A stretch of 64,000 bases of DNA from DASRDU01 sp035560235 (GTDB lineage: Bacteria > Acidobacteriota > Blastocatellia > RBC074). A program made the translations under genes and the position numbers. Numbering within the stretch: the stretch's first letter is position 1; each line of letters starts with the position of its first letter. The notes beneath the pieces are model-generated. The model was given only the letters and a program-made list of their open reading frames with translations. It was not told the origin of the DNA and ran no database searches. The stretch lies in assembly GCA_035560235.1 (NCBI GenBank), contig DATMAG010000063.1:3851-67850 (forward strand), written 5' to 3'. Shown in pieces: positions 27,124 through 36,331 of the stretch.

Positions 27124-28497
27124 ATGTTCAATGTCTCTCAGTCAATGACCCCGACGGCGGCGCGCCGTTTTCTTTTCATCCTTCTTCTCTCAATCACTGC
27201 GCTGCCCGCTTCCTCTGCTCACAGCCCGCAGCAGACTCCGGCAAAGAAGGCAAAGCCGGTTCTGCCGAGACTCAGTTCACACGTCATTCTGATCTCGATC
27301 AGCGGCCTGAGGTCTGATTACCTGAGCGATCAGTACAAGGATGAACTCGCAATTCCGACTCTGCGCGCCCTGCGTGACAAGGGCGCCCGGACACGCGGGA
27401 TTGAAAGCGTCTATCCATCGCTGAGCCGTCCGGCACACGCCACGATCCTGACCGGAATGCTGCCAGCCGATCACGGCGTGACTTCCGATTATTTATTCGA
27501 TGAACAGACCGGCGAGCAGAGCAAAACACCGTCAGGCAGCGCAATCAGAGGTGAAACGATTCAGCAGGCAGCCCGGCGCACAGGCCTCAGCACAGCAGTT
27601 GCGGGCTTTCCGCTGATCTCTGAAGAAGCCATCACGTCTGCTCATGCTGAACCCGCAGCGAAAACAAAACAGCGCGAAGAACAGAATCAGAAAAAGCTGT
27701 CCGCCCAGGCTCTGTCGGCAGATCAGATGCGAGCGGCAGCGGCGGCGACGATCATTGAAAAGCAGCGGCCTGACCTGCTGCTGATCTGCCTTGAATCGCT
27801 CGACACGGTTCATCGCCTGCACGGGCCGCTTTCAAGTGAAGCGATGACGGCGCTGGCGCGGATTGACGAACTGATCAGACAGCTTGCTGAGGCGTGTGAC
27901 CACGCAGGCATCAGCGCAGAGACGACCTTTCTGATCGTGGCTCCTTACGGCAGTGCGCGGGTCGAAAACGAATTCAGCCCCAACGTCGTACTGGCCGCAA
28001 AGAAGCTGCTCACGACTGACGGCCAGGGCAGAATCACTTCGTGGCAGGCCATCGCTCAGCCGCTTGGCGGCGCAGCGGCGATCCTGATCAGAGAGCAGAA
28101 CGACGGCAGGATCATCAGCGCAGTTGAAGCGGCTTTTCGCGAGTATTACGAGAAACCGCACAGCCCGCTCTGGCGGATCATTCCGCGCCGGGACGTGTCG
28201 CGGCTCGGCGCGGATGCGCGCGCAATCCTTTACCTTGATGCCGCGCCGATGTATGTCATGTCAGGCCGCGCTCGCGGAGATGCAAAATCGAAAACAGACA
28301 TTCGCGGCGCCAGTGGCTATCTGCCTCAGCGTTTCGAGATGCGCGGGGCGCTGATTGCGAGCGGCAAGGGAATCAGAAAGGACGCAGGCCTGGAGTTCGC
28401 CAGACTGACTGATCTTGCGCCGACCATCGCGCGTCTGCTCGGATTCGAACTGAAAGCCACGCGCGGCAGAGTTCTTTCAGAGATACTGATGCCATGA
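27124..28497 (+). CDS. Secreted NPP/alkaline-phosphatase-superfamily protein lacking most metal ligands (probable pseudoenzyme)
   Basis: A 457-aa protein with a signal peptide (RRFLFILLLSITALPASS); the start could be ATG 27124 or 27145. The fold is that of ectonucleotide pyrophosphatase/phosphodiesterase-like enzymes: ILISISGLRSDYL, YPSLSRPAHATILTGMLP, GYLPQRFEMRGALIASG. Key positions are changed. The first metal Asp of IS-I-D-G-L is Ser60, the D-H-G pair is P274-Y275-G276, and the His of G-x-H-G-Y is Ser397. Ser101 sits at the nucleophile position and Asp227 is kept, while the following His is displaced. Two-metal phosphoester chemistry is therefore unlikely, and a binding or regulatory role is possible. 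Its stop overlaps the next start (ATGA). Confidence 0.8.
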   Translation: MFNVSQSMTPTAARRFLFILLLSITALPASSAHSPQQTPAKKAKPVLPRLSSHVILISISGLRSDYLSDQYKDELAIPTLRALRDKGARTRGIESVYPSLSRPAHATILTGMLPADHGVTSDYLFDEQTGEQSKTPSGSAIRGETIQQAARRTGLSTAVAGFPLISEEAITSAHAEPAAKTKQREEQNQKKLSAQALSADQMRAAAAATIIEKQRPDLLLICLESLDTVHRLHGPLSSEAMTALARIDELIRQLAEACDHAGISAETTFLIVAPYGSARVENEFSPNVVLAAKKLLTTDGQGRITSWQAIAQPLGGAAAILIREQNDGRIISAVEAAFREYYEKPHSPLWRIIPRRDVSRLGADARAILYLDAAPMYVMSGRARGDAKSKTDIRGASGYLPQRFEMRGALIASGKGIRKDAGLEFARLTDLAPTIARLLGFELKATRGRVLSEILMP

Positions 28498-29297
28498 AGA
28501 AGATCAGAATCAACAGCATTGACAGCCCGCTTGAACTGGCCTGTCGTGATGAAGGCGCTGGTCAGCCGGTGATCTTTCTGCACGCCTTTCCGCTCAGTCA
28601 GCAGATGTGGAATGAGCAGGCTGCCGCGCTCTCACAGACAAATCGTGTGATCACATTTGACTGGCGCGGTTTTGGTGAAAGCGAACTGCGCGGGGACAGG
28701 TTTGCAATGGATCTTCTGGCGGAAGATCTGGCGGGCCTGATGAATGAAATCGGGATAGATCGCGCAGTTGTGTGCGGGCTTTCGATGGGCGGTTATGCGG
28801 CCTTTGCCTTTTACAGAAAGTACGCGGATCGCGTGAAGGCCCTGATACTGGCCGACACCAGAGCCGGAGCCGATAATGAGGAAGGGAAGCGCGCGCGACT
28901 TGAAATGGCCGAACTGGCGCTTCAGTCCGGAGCATCGGCAGTTGCTGACCGGATGATCCACAGGTTACTGGCACCGGTCACGCTGCAGAACAAACCGGCC
29001 ATCGCAGAACGGGTGCGCGCCATAATCGCAGGCAATCGGCCTGAGACAATCGCAGCGGCGCAACGGGGAATGGCTGAGCGCCCGGACTCAACTGAACTGC
29101 TCGCGACAATCTCCTGCCCGACGCTGATCATTGTCGGCAGTGATGACGCCCTGACTTCGCCGAATGAAGCCGAAAAGATGCGCGACCAGATTTCAGACGC
29201 CGGACTGGTTGTGATCAGCGAAGCCGGACACCTGTCGAATCTTGAGCAGCCGGACGATTTCAATCGCGCCGTCGCGAATTTCCTGAAGCAGCTCTAG
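28494..29297 (+). CDS. Alpha/beta hydrolase
   Basis: A 267-aa protein with the complete triad: nucleophile Ser97 in GLSMGG, an Asp in VGSDDALTSP and a His in EAGHLSNLEQP. The oxyanion loop is LHAFPLSQQMW. It has no signal peptide, so it acts in the cytoplasm. It resembles the 3-oxoadipate enol-lactonase/esterase branch of the fold, but no catabolic genes are nearby and the substrate is unknown. It overlaps the preceding gene by four bases, implying coupled translation. Confidence 0.88.
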   Translation: MKKIRINSIDSPLELACRDEGAGQPVIFLHAFPLSQQMWNEQAAALSQTNRVITFDWRGFGESELRGDRFAMDLLAEDLAGLMNEIGIDRAVVCGLSMGGYAAFAFYRKYADRVKALILADTRAGADNEEGKRARLEMAELALQSGASAVADRMIHRLLAPVTLQNKPAIAERVRAIIAGNRPETIAAAQRGMAERPDSTELLATISCPTLIIVGSDDALTSPNEAEKMRDQISDAGLVVISEAGHLSNLEQPDDFNRAVANFLKQL

Positions 29298-29308
29298 CCG
29301 GATCGCCT

Positions 29309-29920
29309 ATGTTCTGTCACTCCTGCGGAAAACAACTTATTGTCGGCAGCGCTTTCTGCAATGGTTGCGGCGCGCCCGTAAAACTCGCCGGTGAAGAGCG
29401 TCTGGCATCGTCGGGGCGCTTATCATCTGCGCCACCTCCGCCCGTTCACCGCGCTGCGCCTGAACCTGTAATGACTCTGCCACCTGATCAGGTGATCTTT
29501 CGCATTCGTCCCGCCTTTTATGAAACCGGAGTGGCGTACGCTCTGGCCACGCTGCTTTCACTGCTTGGTGCGGGCGTGACCGGATATTTCAGCTGGCCAT
29601 TTCAACCGGCTCTGATTCTGGCGGTGATCTTCTTTCTGATTCCGGCGTACAAACATATCCAGCGAAATCGCATTGTTTACACGCTGACGCCGAACAAGAT
29701 CGAGATTGACTCCGGGCTGTTCGCGCGAACCACACGCAACATTCCACTGAGAAATATCCAGGATGTGACGACCAGCACAACGATTGGTCAGCGGCTGACA
29801 GGGCTGGGAGATGTGATAATTGACAGTGCTTCTGACGCTGGTAAAATAACGATGCGTAGCATCAGAAACCCGCACATATACGCAGATCTTATTTTGGCTC
29901 AGTTGCATCGCTGGAATTGA
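29309..29920 (+). CDS. Zinc-ribbon plus bacterial PH-domain (bPH2/DUF304) membrane protein
   Basis: A 203-aa protein. An N-terminal zinc ribbon CHSCGKQ...CNGCGAPV spaces two CxxC pairs; a Pro-rich linker follows. Two transmembrane helices lie at about residues 75-110, and then a PH-like domain with IVYTLTPNKIEIDSGLFAR and NIPLRNIQDVTTSTTI, typical of DUF304. The family sits in the inner membrane with the PH domain in the cytoplasm; the molecular role is unknown. It follows the hydrolase by 11 bases. Confidence 0.85.
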   Translation: MFCHSCGKQLIVGSAFCNGCGAPVKLAGEERLASSGRLSSAPPPPVHRAAPEPVMTLPPDQVIFRIRPAFYETGVAYALATLLSLLGAGVTGYFSWPFQPALILAVIFFLIPAYKHIQRNRIVYTLTPNKIEIDSGLFARTTRNIPLRNIQDVTTSTTIGQRLTGLGDVIIDSASDAGKITMRSIRNPHIYADLILAQLHRWN

Positions 29921-30011
29921 CTGTCTGACGTCATCCTGGTTTCCAGATTCGCTTGCGCAGCGCGGCGACCCATCGGCACAGGCGTGGCACAAGTGCTACA
30001 AGGGGGCAGCA

Positions 30012-31241
30012 TTGCTGATAATCACTTCTCTCTCAACTCTTCGTTTCTCTTTCCGAATTGCAATCCTGGTGACACTGAGTTCAGTACTGGCGACGTCTGC
30101 AATTACAGTCAATGGCCAGAACAAACAACCGCAGAAGGCAGCCAGAGCCACTGAAAAACAGCCTGCACGCATTGAAATACTGCCTGAGCAACTGGGAAAT
30201 TCATGGCGTGCAACAGGTCCGGCAAAGCAGATAAGCGCCGAGCAGTTCAAGGTAGTTCAGGATGCTGAGGTGTGCCTGGAATACGGACTCCAGGCCGTAA
30301 CGACCAGAGCTTACGCAAACGGCCGGGATCAGGTCTCGATTGAGGTTTTTGAGATGCGCTATCCTTCAGGCGCCCACGGCCTGTATACATTCAACCGTGG
30401 TCTGCTGCCTGCCGGACGCGAGGAATTTCAAACCGGGCGCTATGTCGTCAGAATTTCGCGCGCAACCGAAACATCCGCCTCAGATCAGAATCTTATCAGC
30501 CTGATTCGGCAGCACCTGCCGGAAAGCGGCTCAGATCTTTCCCCGCTTCCTTCCCATTTGCCTGAACTGAACAAAGTCGCGGAAAGCGAAAAGTATCTTG
30601 TCGGCCCTGCCGCACTCGCCGGACTGAAACCGTTCGCGAGCCTTGGTGAGGTAATCAGTTTTACCGGCGGAGCCGAAGCTGTTACGGCTGAATACGAAAA
30701 TGGTGGCGGGCGGATGAGCCTGATCATTGTCGACTGCTACACGCCTCAGCTCGCGGCGGATAATTATGCCCGCCTCAGGAACCAGCTTGAATCGCTCAGC
30801 CCTGAGGAAAGATCCGGTCGCCTGCTCAAACGCATCGGGAATTACGTGGTTGAAGCAGTCGGAATCAAAGATGCCAAAGCGGCAGAAGCCGTTCTGAATC
30901 AGATCAAATATGCGCCGCGTGTTTATTGGGAAGGTGATCGCTTTAACTCAATTCCCTTTGAATTCCGGCCTCCCGACCCGCTGGCGCTGGAAGAGGCCAG
31001 AAGAACCGGAGCGGTTCTGGTGACGATCTTTTATATGATCGGCATGATGATCCTGGGTTCGTTTCTGCTTGGTGTGATTGCCGGCGGATCGTTCTTCTAC
31101 TGGCGACGTTACCGCCGCCGCAAGCTTGGTTTTGAAGATGCTTTCAGCGATGCCGGAGGAACGATCAGACTCAATCTGGATGATTTTCTGCTTCCTGCGG
31201 CTGACGAGTCTCGAGTGAAGTTGCTTGAAAAGGGAGAGTGA
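30012..31241 (+). CDS. Secreted/membrane DUF6599-like protein
   Basis: A 409-aa protein. The TTG at 30012 is chosen because AAGGGGGC lies about six bases upstream and a signal peptide follows at once (ILVTLSSVLATSAITVNG). The middle has MRYPSGAHGLYTFNR and a second similar module, as in acidobacterial DUF6599 proteins. A single transmembrane helix (MIGMMILGSFLLGVIAGGSF) near residue 345 is followed by Arg-rich cytoplasmic residues. That suggests a large extracytoplasmic domain with a C-terminal anchor. Function unknown. A terminator follows. Confidence 0.7.
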   Translation: MLIITSLSTLRFSFRIAILVTLSSVLATSAITVNGQNKQPQKAARATEKQPARIEILPEQLGNSWRATGPAKQISAEQFKVVQDAEVCLEYGLQAVTTRAYANGRDQVSIEVFEMRYPSGAHGLYTFNRGLLPAGREEFQTGRYVVRISRATETSASDQNLISLIRQHLPESGSDLSPLPSHLPELNKVAESEKYLVGPAALAGLKPFASLGEVISFTGGAEAVTAEYENGGGRMSLIIVDCYTPQLAADNYARLRNQLESLSPEERSGRLLKRIGNYVVEAVGIKDAKAAEAVLNQIKYAPRVYWEGDRFNSIPFEFRPPDPLALEEARRTGAVLVTIFYMIGMMILGSFLLGVIAGGSFFYWRRYRRRKLGFEDAFSDAGGTIRLNLDDFLLPAADESRVKLLEKGE

Positions 31242-31277
31242 ACCGAGTGCGGGTCTTCCTGATTTCGGGCAAAAAAC

Positions 31278-31327
31278 TGGCGGCCATATTGAGAACCCAC
31301 CCCAGACTCTCTATGGCCGCCATTTTA
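31278..31327 (+). terminator. Rho-independent terminator after the DUF6599-like gene
   Basis: TGGCGGCCAT (31278-31287) pairs with ATGGCCGCCA (31313-31322), pairing extends a few bases inward, and TTTTAT follows. A preceding A-run suits use on the other strand too, so it may also stop transcripts coming from dnaN. Confidence 0.75.
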
Positions 31328-31441
31328 TCAGGAGGTTCACCCGTGCCTGTTATAACGCGACCAGCCGGGCAAAGGTTCCACTATGTTCCGCCCGATCCCA
31401 ATTAATTACAGCTAAGTCCAGTCATCATCAGAGATCAGCGT

Positions 31442-32554
31442 TCAGAGCCTCATCGGCATAATGATGTAGCGAAAATCATATTCCCCCTCTCCCTGCGGTC
31501 TGAGTTGCGCCTGGGAATTACCATCCTTGAATTCAAAAACCACCTGTCCGTCCTGAATCACGCTGAAAAAGTCATTCAGATATTGAGCATTGAAACCAGC
31601 TACAATCGCATCGCCAGCGTAATCAACGGACAATGTCTCACCGGCCTCACCAACGTCAGCGGCCTGAGAAGTGATACTGATCTGGCCACTGCCAATATCA
31701 AACCTGATAGCGTGTGATCGTTCGTCAGCCATCAGCGCAACCCGTTTGATCGCGCCTGAGACTCTCCCGCTCTCGACCAGAACCTGATTCCTGTTCTCTT
31801 TCGGAAGAACCATCTCATAGTTCGGAAACTGCCCGCTCAGCAGACGCGAAACCAGCAGACGCCGCCCGACCTTGAAAAACAGGTGATTTTCATCCCTGCC
31901 GAACTCAACCGACTCATCAGTATCCGCACATAACTTCGCAAGTTCGGACAGGGTCTTGCGGGGAATAATCACGTCAACCTTCAGATCCTTGTGGCCGTTG
32001 ATGAGCGCAGCCTTCTTTTCCACGAAGGATAGCCTGTGGCCATCCGTCGCCACCATTCTCAGATTTCCCTGGTCAAGCTCGAATTTTGCTCCGTTGAGTG
32101 CGTAACGCGACTCTTCACTGGTGATTGCAAAGATCGTCCGGGCAATGAAGCTTCTTAACAAATCTGCCGGGAGAACAACGAACTCACCCTTGAATTGCGG
32201 AATTTCAGGGAAATTTTCCCTGGCCAGCCCCGGCATCCTGAACCTCGAGCGTTCACAAACAATACTGACCTGATCCTGTTCGCCGGTCTTCAGCTCAATT
32301 TCCGCATCCGGCAGAGCGCGCACAATTTCAAAAAGTTTCTTTGCCTGGACACAGTTTGCGCCTCTGGTTCTGACTTCAGCATCGCAGACAGTGGAAATGG
32401 AGACATCCAGATCAGTTCCCTTGATGCTGAGCCGACCATCCTCAGCCTCAAGCATCAGATTGGACAGTATCGGGATGGTGTTCTTCCGTTCGACCACACC
32501 CTGAATGAAATTCAGTTCCTTCAATAAAACCTGTTTGCTGACAACTAAATGCAT
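31442..32554 (-). CDS. dnaN: DNA polymerase III beta subunit (sliding clamp)
   Basis: A 370-aa protein with the three-domain clamp layout. It begins MHLVVSKQVLLKELNFIQGV, has TDLDVSISTV and ATDGHRLSFVEK, and ends with the conserved YIIMPMRL. GGAGGG precedes the ATG. It encircles DNA and tethers the polymerase. It lies downstream of dnaA on the same strand, the classical dnaA-dnaN order, separated by an origin-like region. Confidence 0.97.
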   Translation of the reverse strand: MHLVVSKQVLLKELNFIQGVVERKNTIPILSNLMLEAEDGRLSIKGTDLDVSISTVCDAEVRTRGANCVQAKKLFEIVRALPDAEIELKTGEQDQVSIVCERSRFRMPGLARENFPEIPQFKGEFVVLPADLLRSFIARTIFAITSEESRYALNGAKFELDQGNLRMVATDGHRLSFVEKKAALINGHKDLKVDVIIPRKTLSELAKLCADTDESVEFGRDENHLFFKVGRRLLVSRLLSGQFPNYEMVLPKENRNQVLVESGRVSGAIKRVALMADERSHAIRFDIGSGQISITSQAADVGEAGETLSVDYAGDAIVAGFNAQYLNDFFSVIQDGQVVFEFKDGNSQAQLRPQGEGEYDFRYIIMPMRL

Positions 32555-32639
32555 TTCTTTCCCTCCATCAGCTTCTGATTTGAAATTCGCTCTTTTACTT
32601 CTTTTCCTGAATCTTAACCGGATCTATTAATCAAGTAGT

Positions 32640-32851
32640 AGTAATAGGGCTTGTGGAAATGTGGAAAAGAATATGTAAACAACTGAAAATGGAATCTTTA
32701 TTTAATAGAATTGCCTGTGGAAAAGGCTGTGGATAACCTGTGGTTACTGTGGATCCAAGTGGATCCTTCAGGGCTGCCTTTCAGGGATCCACACAGATCC
32801 ACACAGATCCACAGAGGGGGCTGTGGATCTGTGTGGAATATTCTGCCAAGT
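32640..32851. other. Probable chromosomal origin: DnaA-box/iteron array between dnaA and dnaN
   Basis: About 200 non-coding bases hold one perfect DnaA box (TGTGGATAA, 32728-32736) and many close variants. These are TGTGGAAAT 32652, TGTGGAAAA 32660 and 32716, TGTGGTTAC 32739, TGTGGATCC 32748, GGATCCACA 32785, AGATCCACA 32795 and 32805, TGTGGATCT 32822 and TGTGGAATA 32832. Three copies of a roughly 10-base AGATCCACAC unit stand in tandem. ACACAGATCCACAG (32801-32814) and CTGTGGATCTGTGT (32821-32834) form a perfect 14-bp inverted repeat. The dnaN-proximal part is AT-rich (TTTATTTAATAGAA), a candidate unwinding element. Origin function is inferred from position and boxes. Confidence 0.75.
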
Positions 32852-34273
32852 CTATTTACAGCTTGCAATTAGACTGTTAATAAGCCTGTGGAAATTGCCC
32901 TTTTGCTCATACAGTTCGTTAATCTTGTTGATGCTGTGTAAAACAGTTGTATGGTGTTTGCCACCAAACTCGCGTCCGATTTCCGGGAGGCTCGCTTTGG
33001 TCAGCATCTTGCACAGATACATCGCCACCTGACGTGGAACTGCAATATTTCGGCTGTTTGATTTTGCCTTCAGATCAGCCACCCGCAGGTTGTAATAATC
33101 AGCAACTATTTTCTGAATTGTCTCAATTGTGACTGAGCGATCTTCCTCGTCAATAATGTTTTTGATCGCTTCCTGAGCCAGCGAAAGGCTGATCGGCTCG
33201 CCGCGCAATGATGAGAGAGCTGTCAGCCTGACCAGAGATCCTTCCAGCTCCCTGATATTTGATTTGATCTTGCTCGCGATAAAGAGTGCAACGTTATCGG
33301 GCAGGTCAATTTTTTCCATCTCCGCTTTTTTTCGAAGGATGGCAACCTTGGTTTCCAGGTCAGGCGGCTGAATGTCAGCAATCAGCCCCCACTCAAATCT
33401 TGAATGGAGTCGTTCTTCAAGCGTTGGAATTTCACGCGGCGGGCAGTCGGAAGAGATGATGATCTGTTTTTGCGCATCGTAAAGCGCATTGAAGGTGTGA
33501 AAGAACTCTTCCTGAGTCCGCTCCTTTCCGGCCATAAACTGAATATCGTCAATCAACAGCATATCAATTGAGCGATACTTCTCGCGGAAGGTCATAGTCC
33601 GGTCATATCTGATCGCATTGATCAGCTCATTCATGAATTTTTCAGCTGAGATATAGCAGAGCCGCAGATGCCGGTGAGTCTCCTTGATACGATGACCAAT
33701 CGCGCACATCAGATGAGTTTTACCCAGTCCCACACCGCCATAAATATAGAGAGGGTTATAGGTTTTGGAAGGGGAATCGGCCACGGCCAGAGCTGCGGCG
33801 TGAGCGAACTGATTGCACGAACCAACAACAAACGTATCGAAGATGTACTTGGGATTGAGCGGCAGATCGAGCGGCTCGATATCAACGAATGTGGTTGTGG
33901 ACAATGAGGGTTCAGGCGAAACCGGAGGCCGCAGATGTGATCGGGAACCGTTTTCTGCCGCAGAAACGGTGTAATAACCGTTGACCGCATTCAGACTGCC
34001 TGTTTCAGTTTCTTCAGAGCGTGGCTTTTCAGAAGCGACTTCAAAACTGATTTCACGTCCGCCAAGATCCGTCTCAGCCAGAGATTCTTCAAGAATCTCG
34101 CGATAATTATTCAGAATCCAGTCTTCGAAAACACGGTCGGGGACCCTGAGTTGAATTGCTGTCGGGCTGCTGCCGAGAAAGATGATGGGCTTGAACCAGG
34201 TCGTAAAACTCTCGTGATTGACCCTCTTCTCAACTGCCGAGAGTACGGACTCCCAAACATTGGCTGTATTCAT
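32852..34273 (-). CDS. dnaA: Chromosomal replication initiator DnaA
   Basis: A 473-aa protein with all four domains: N-terminal domain I (VWESVLSAVEKRVNHESFTT), a linker at about 75-135, AAA+ domain with Walker A GGVGLGKTH at residues 179-187 and LLIDDIQF, and the C-terminal DNA-binding domain with the signature LPEIGREFGGKHHTTVLHS. AGGAGAA precedes the ATG. It binds the boxes in the adjacent intergenic region and opens the origin. The gene stops immediately beside the box array. Confidence 0.98.
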   Translation of the reverse strand: MNTANVWESVLSAVEKRVNHESFTTWFKPIIFLGSSPTAIQLRVPDRVFEDWILNNYREILEESLAETDLGGREISFEVASEKPRSEETETGSLNAVNGYYTVSAAENGSRSHLRPPVSPEPSLSTTTFVDIEPLDLPLNPKYIFDTFVVGSCNQFAHAAALAVADSPSKTYNPLYIYGGVGLGKTHLMCAIGHRIKETHRHLRLCYISAEKFMNELINAIRYDRTMTFREKYRSIDMLLIDDIQFMAGKERTQEEFFHTFNALYDAQKQIIISSDCPPREIPTLEERLHSRFEWGLIADIQPPDLETKVAILRKKAEMEKIDLPDNVALFIASKIKSNIRELEGSLVRLTALSSLRGEPISLSLAQEAIKNIIDEEDRSVTIETIQKIVADYYNLRVADLKAKSNSRNIAVPRQVAMYLCKMLTKASLPEIGREFGGKHHTTVLHSINKINELYEQKGNFHRLINSLIASCK

Positions 34274-34961
34274 AATGCTTCTCCTGTAATTTCACTGATC
34301 AGTTCTTCAACGTCGGGGCCTCGGTTCAGTGATGCTCTCTTTCAATCCACAGATCAGAACACAAGAATCAAGACGACAGCGCATTACGGCTTGCACCTGA
34401 CCATTCGCAAACAGCCTGTCCGCAAGAGGATTTTTGCACAGCATTTTCACAGTGAGAGGACTTCTGAAGAGTAATGCGGTACAAATAGAAATAGTTTATA
34501 TTCAGTGGTTTAGAGTAACAGAGACAGCTACCATTGAATGGTCCCGAAGGCTAGCATAATGAAAATTTGATTGCAAGGAACTCACTGGCGCAGGGTTGTG
34601 GAAGAAGTGGATCTCATTGATCCCGTCAGGTTTTCGCCTGTGGAAATTTTCTGTCCTTGTCAGATCCGTCTGCAGTCAGGACAGAACAGTTGTTTCCACC
34701 AGACTCCCGATTGAGCAGGGATCTCAGACAGAGTGGTAAGGATAGCCAGCCCAGGGAACACACTGCTGACAGGTCATAAAAATCGGTCAGACCAGTTGAG
34801 CTTTACTGCCTCATTGTCAATTGTCTATAATGCACCTGCTTTCAGGCACAATTTTTTTTCCGCGCACTGAACGTCAGTTCAAATCATTCAGATCATCAGG
34901 CATCCTGGAGGCGAACGACAGGTTCGCTCCTGCTGACAGAACAGGAAAGGGGCATACGTTT
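34274..34961. other. Long intergenic region upstream of dnaA
   Basis: About 690 bases without a convincing gene, AT-richer than its surroundings, between the divergent dnaA and Gfo/Idh genes. It should hold the dnaA promoter. Scattered DnaA-box-like words occur (TGTGGAAGA 34597, TGTGGAAAT 34639), far fewer than in 32640-32851. They could serve dnaA autoregulation or a second origin lobe. No tRNA, rpmH or small RNA is recognisable. Confidence 0.6.
34803..34831 (+). promoter_or_regulatory. Possible sigma-70-type promoter of the Gfo/Idh gene
   Basis: A perfect -10 hexamer TATAAT at 34826-34831 lies 17 bases after a poor -35 candidate TTACTG (34803-34808). It is about 130 bases upstream of the chosen start codon. 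The -35 matches consensus at only two positions, so the call rests on the -10. Confidence 0.35.
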
Positions 34962-36242
34962 ATGAAGAAGTCAGACCTGATTACCCGCAGAAAATTTGTT
35001 CAGAGCAGCGCTGCTGTTGTCGCAGCCTCAACATTTACAATTGTCAAGGCAGGAGCAGTTCGCGGTACGACAGCCAACTCCATGATTGAAATCGGCTGGG
35101 TTGGCTGTGGCGGACAGGGAACGCGCGATGCTTACCTGCTCGAAAAATCAGGCAAGGCGAAGATCGTCGCCATTGCTGATTATTTTCAATACCGGCTCGA
35201 CAACGCGCTGAAGCCGCTGCAGCCGGGTCAGCAGCGACCTGATCCTGGCGGACTCGATCGCAAAAACGTTTACCTAGGCATCGATGCCTACAAGGCAATC
35301 ATGGGATCGAAAGTTGATGCCGTGCTGCTGACCACGCCGCCAGGTTTTCGGCCTGAGCATTTCAGGGCAGCCGTTGCCGCGAAAAAGCACGTCTTTATGG
35401 AGAAGCCACTCGCGGTGGATGTTGTCGGATGCCATATAGTGGATGAGGCCGGAAGGAAGGCCACGGCTGACAAGCTGACAGTAGTGGTCGGGTTGCAGCG
35501 GCACTACAGCAAAGCCTATCGCCGCTGCAAGGAACTGATTGACCAGGGGGCGCTCGGACAGATCGTAATGGCGCACTCAGCCTGGGATCAGGGCGATCTC
35601 TGGAAGGATCGTCGCCGCCCGCGAAACAAGGGCGAGTCGCAGCGCGATTACGAAGTCGAACACTGGTACTACTTCAAGTGGCTGTGCGGAGATCACATCG
35701 TCGAGCAGAATATCCACAACATTGATGTCATCAACTGGATGCTTGGTCAGCACCCGGTCAGAGCTTACGGCTCCGGCAGCAGGATGGTGCGCAAGGAGAT
35801 CGGCGAAATCTACGATAACTTCAATATCGTTTACGAGTACGCCAACGGCGTCACTTCAAACGATACCTGCGCACAGATTGACGGCTTCCCCGGTGATGTC
35901 TCTGAAACCATCAAAGGGACAAAGGGCGTCTTTACCACTACAGCGGGCAAAGGTGGCACCGGCGGCGCGCGCATCGAGGGCGTGCGTGGCAAGCGGGACA
36001 ACGAGAACCCGGTCATTTATCACTATGAAGGCAGGGACGACCTCCACTACGATCAGGAGGCGGAAGCTTTCGCCGACAGTGTTCTCGGTCAGGGCGAACA
36101 TCGAGACGACACGAAATACGGAATGGAAAGCACACTGACCGCGATTATGGGTCGTGAAGCCGCGTATCGTAAGGAAGTGATCGAGTGGGACAAGCTCTGG
36201 AAATCAAATCTCAAGCTGAGCTTCAAGGCCGTTGAGGCCTGA
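34962..36242 (+). CDS. Gfo/Idh/MocA-family oxidoreductase, Tat-exported
   Basis: A 426-aa protein. ATG 34962 is chosen because GGAAAGGGG precedes it and a Tat signal follows (TRRKFVQSSAAVVAASTF). The Rossmann part contains GWVGCGGQGTRD and the EKP motif in VFMEKPLAVDV; the C-terminal domain has WYYFKWLCGDHIVEQNIHNI, typical of secreted members. The family oxidises or epimerises sugars with tightly bound NAD(P). Tat export of a folded, cofactor-loaded enzyme fits. The substrate is unknown. A strong terminator follows. Confidence 0.9.
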   Translation: MKKSDLITRRKFVQSSAAVVAASTFTIVKAGAVRGTTANSMIEIGWVGCGGQGTRDAYLLEKSGKAKIVAIADYFQYRLDNALKPLQPGQQRPDPGGLDRKNVYLGIDAYKAIMGSKVDAVLLTTPPGFRPEHFRAAVAAKKHVFMEKPLAVDVVGCHIVDEAGRKATADKLTVVVGLQRHYSKAYRRCKELIDQGALGQIVMAHSAWDQGDLWKDRRRPRNKGESQRDYEVEHWYYFKWLCGDHIVEQNIHNIDVINWMLGQHPVRAYGSGSRMVRKEIGEIYDNFNIVYEYANGVTSNDTCAQIDGFPGDVSETIKGTKGVFTTTAGKGGTGGARIEGVRGKRDNENPVIYHYEGRDDLHYDQEAEAFADSVLGQGEHRDDTKYGMESTLTAIMGREAAYRKEVIEWDKLWKSNLKLSFKAVEA

Positions 36243-36267
36243 GGTTTTCTGATCCGGATAAAAAATC

Positions 36268-36304
36268 AGGGCGCGGGAAAGATCCACTTTTCCGCGCCCT
36301 TTGC
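36268..36304 (+). terminator. Rho-independent terminator after the Gfo/Idh gene
   Basis: AGGGCGCGGGAAA (36268-36280) pairs with TTTCCGCGCCCT (36289-36300) with one mismatch or bulge and an 8-base loop, followed by TTTGCTTTT. It may also serve the opposing 36332-36658 gene. Confidence 0.85.
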
Positions 36305-36331
36305 TTTTCGGGCAAAATCAGGATGCAGAAG

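Noticed and set aside
32785..32834. Repeated AGATCCACAC units considered as a CRISPR-like array
   Set aside because: Units are about 10 bases without spacers and match DnaA-box variants beside dnaA; no cas genes are present.
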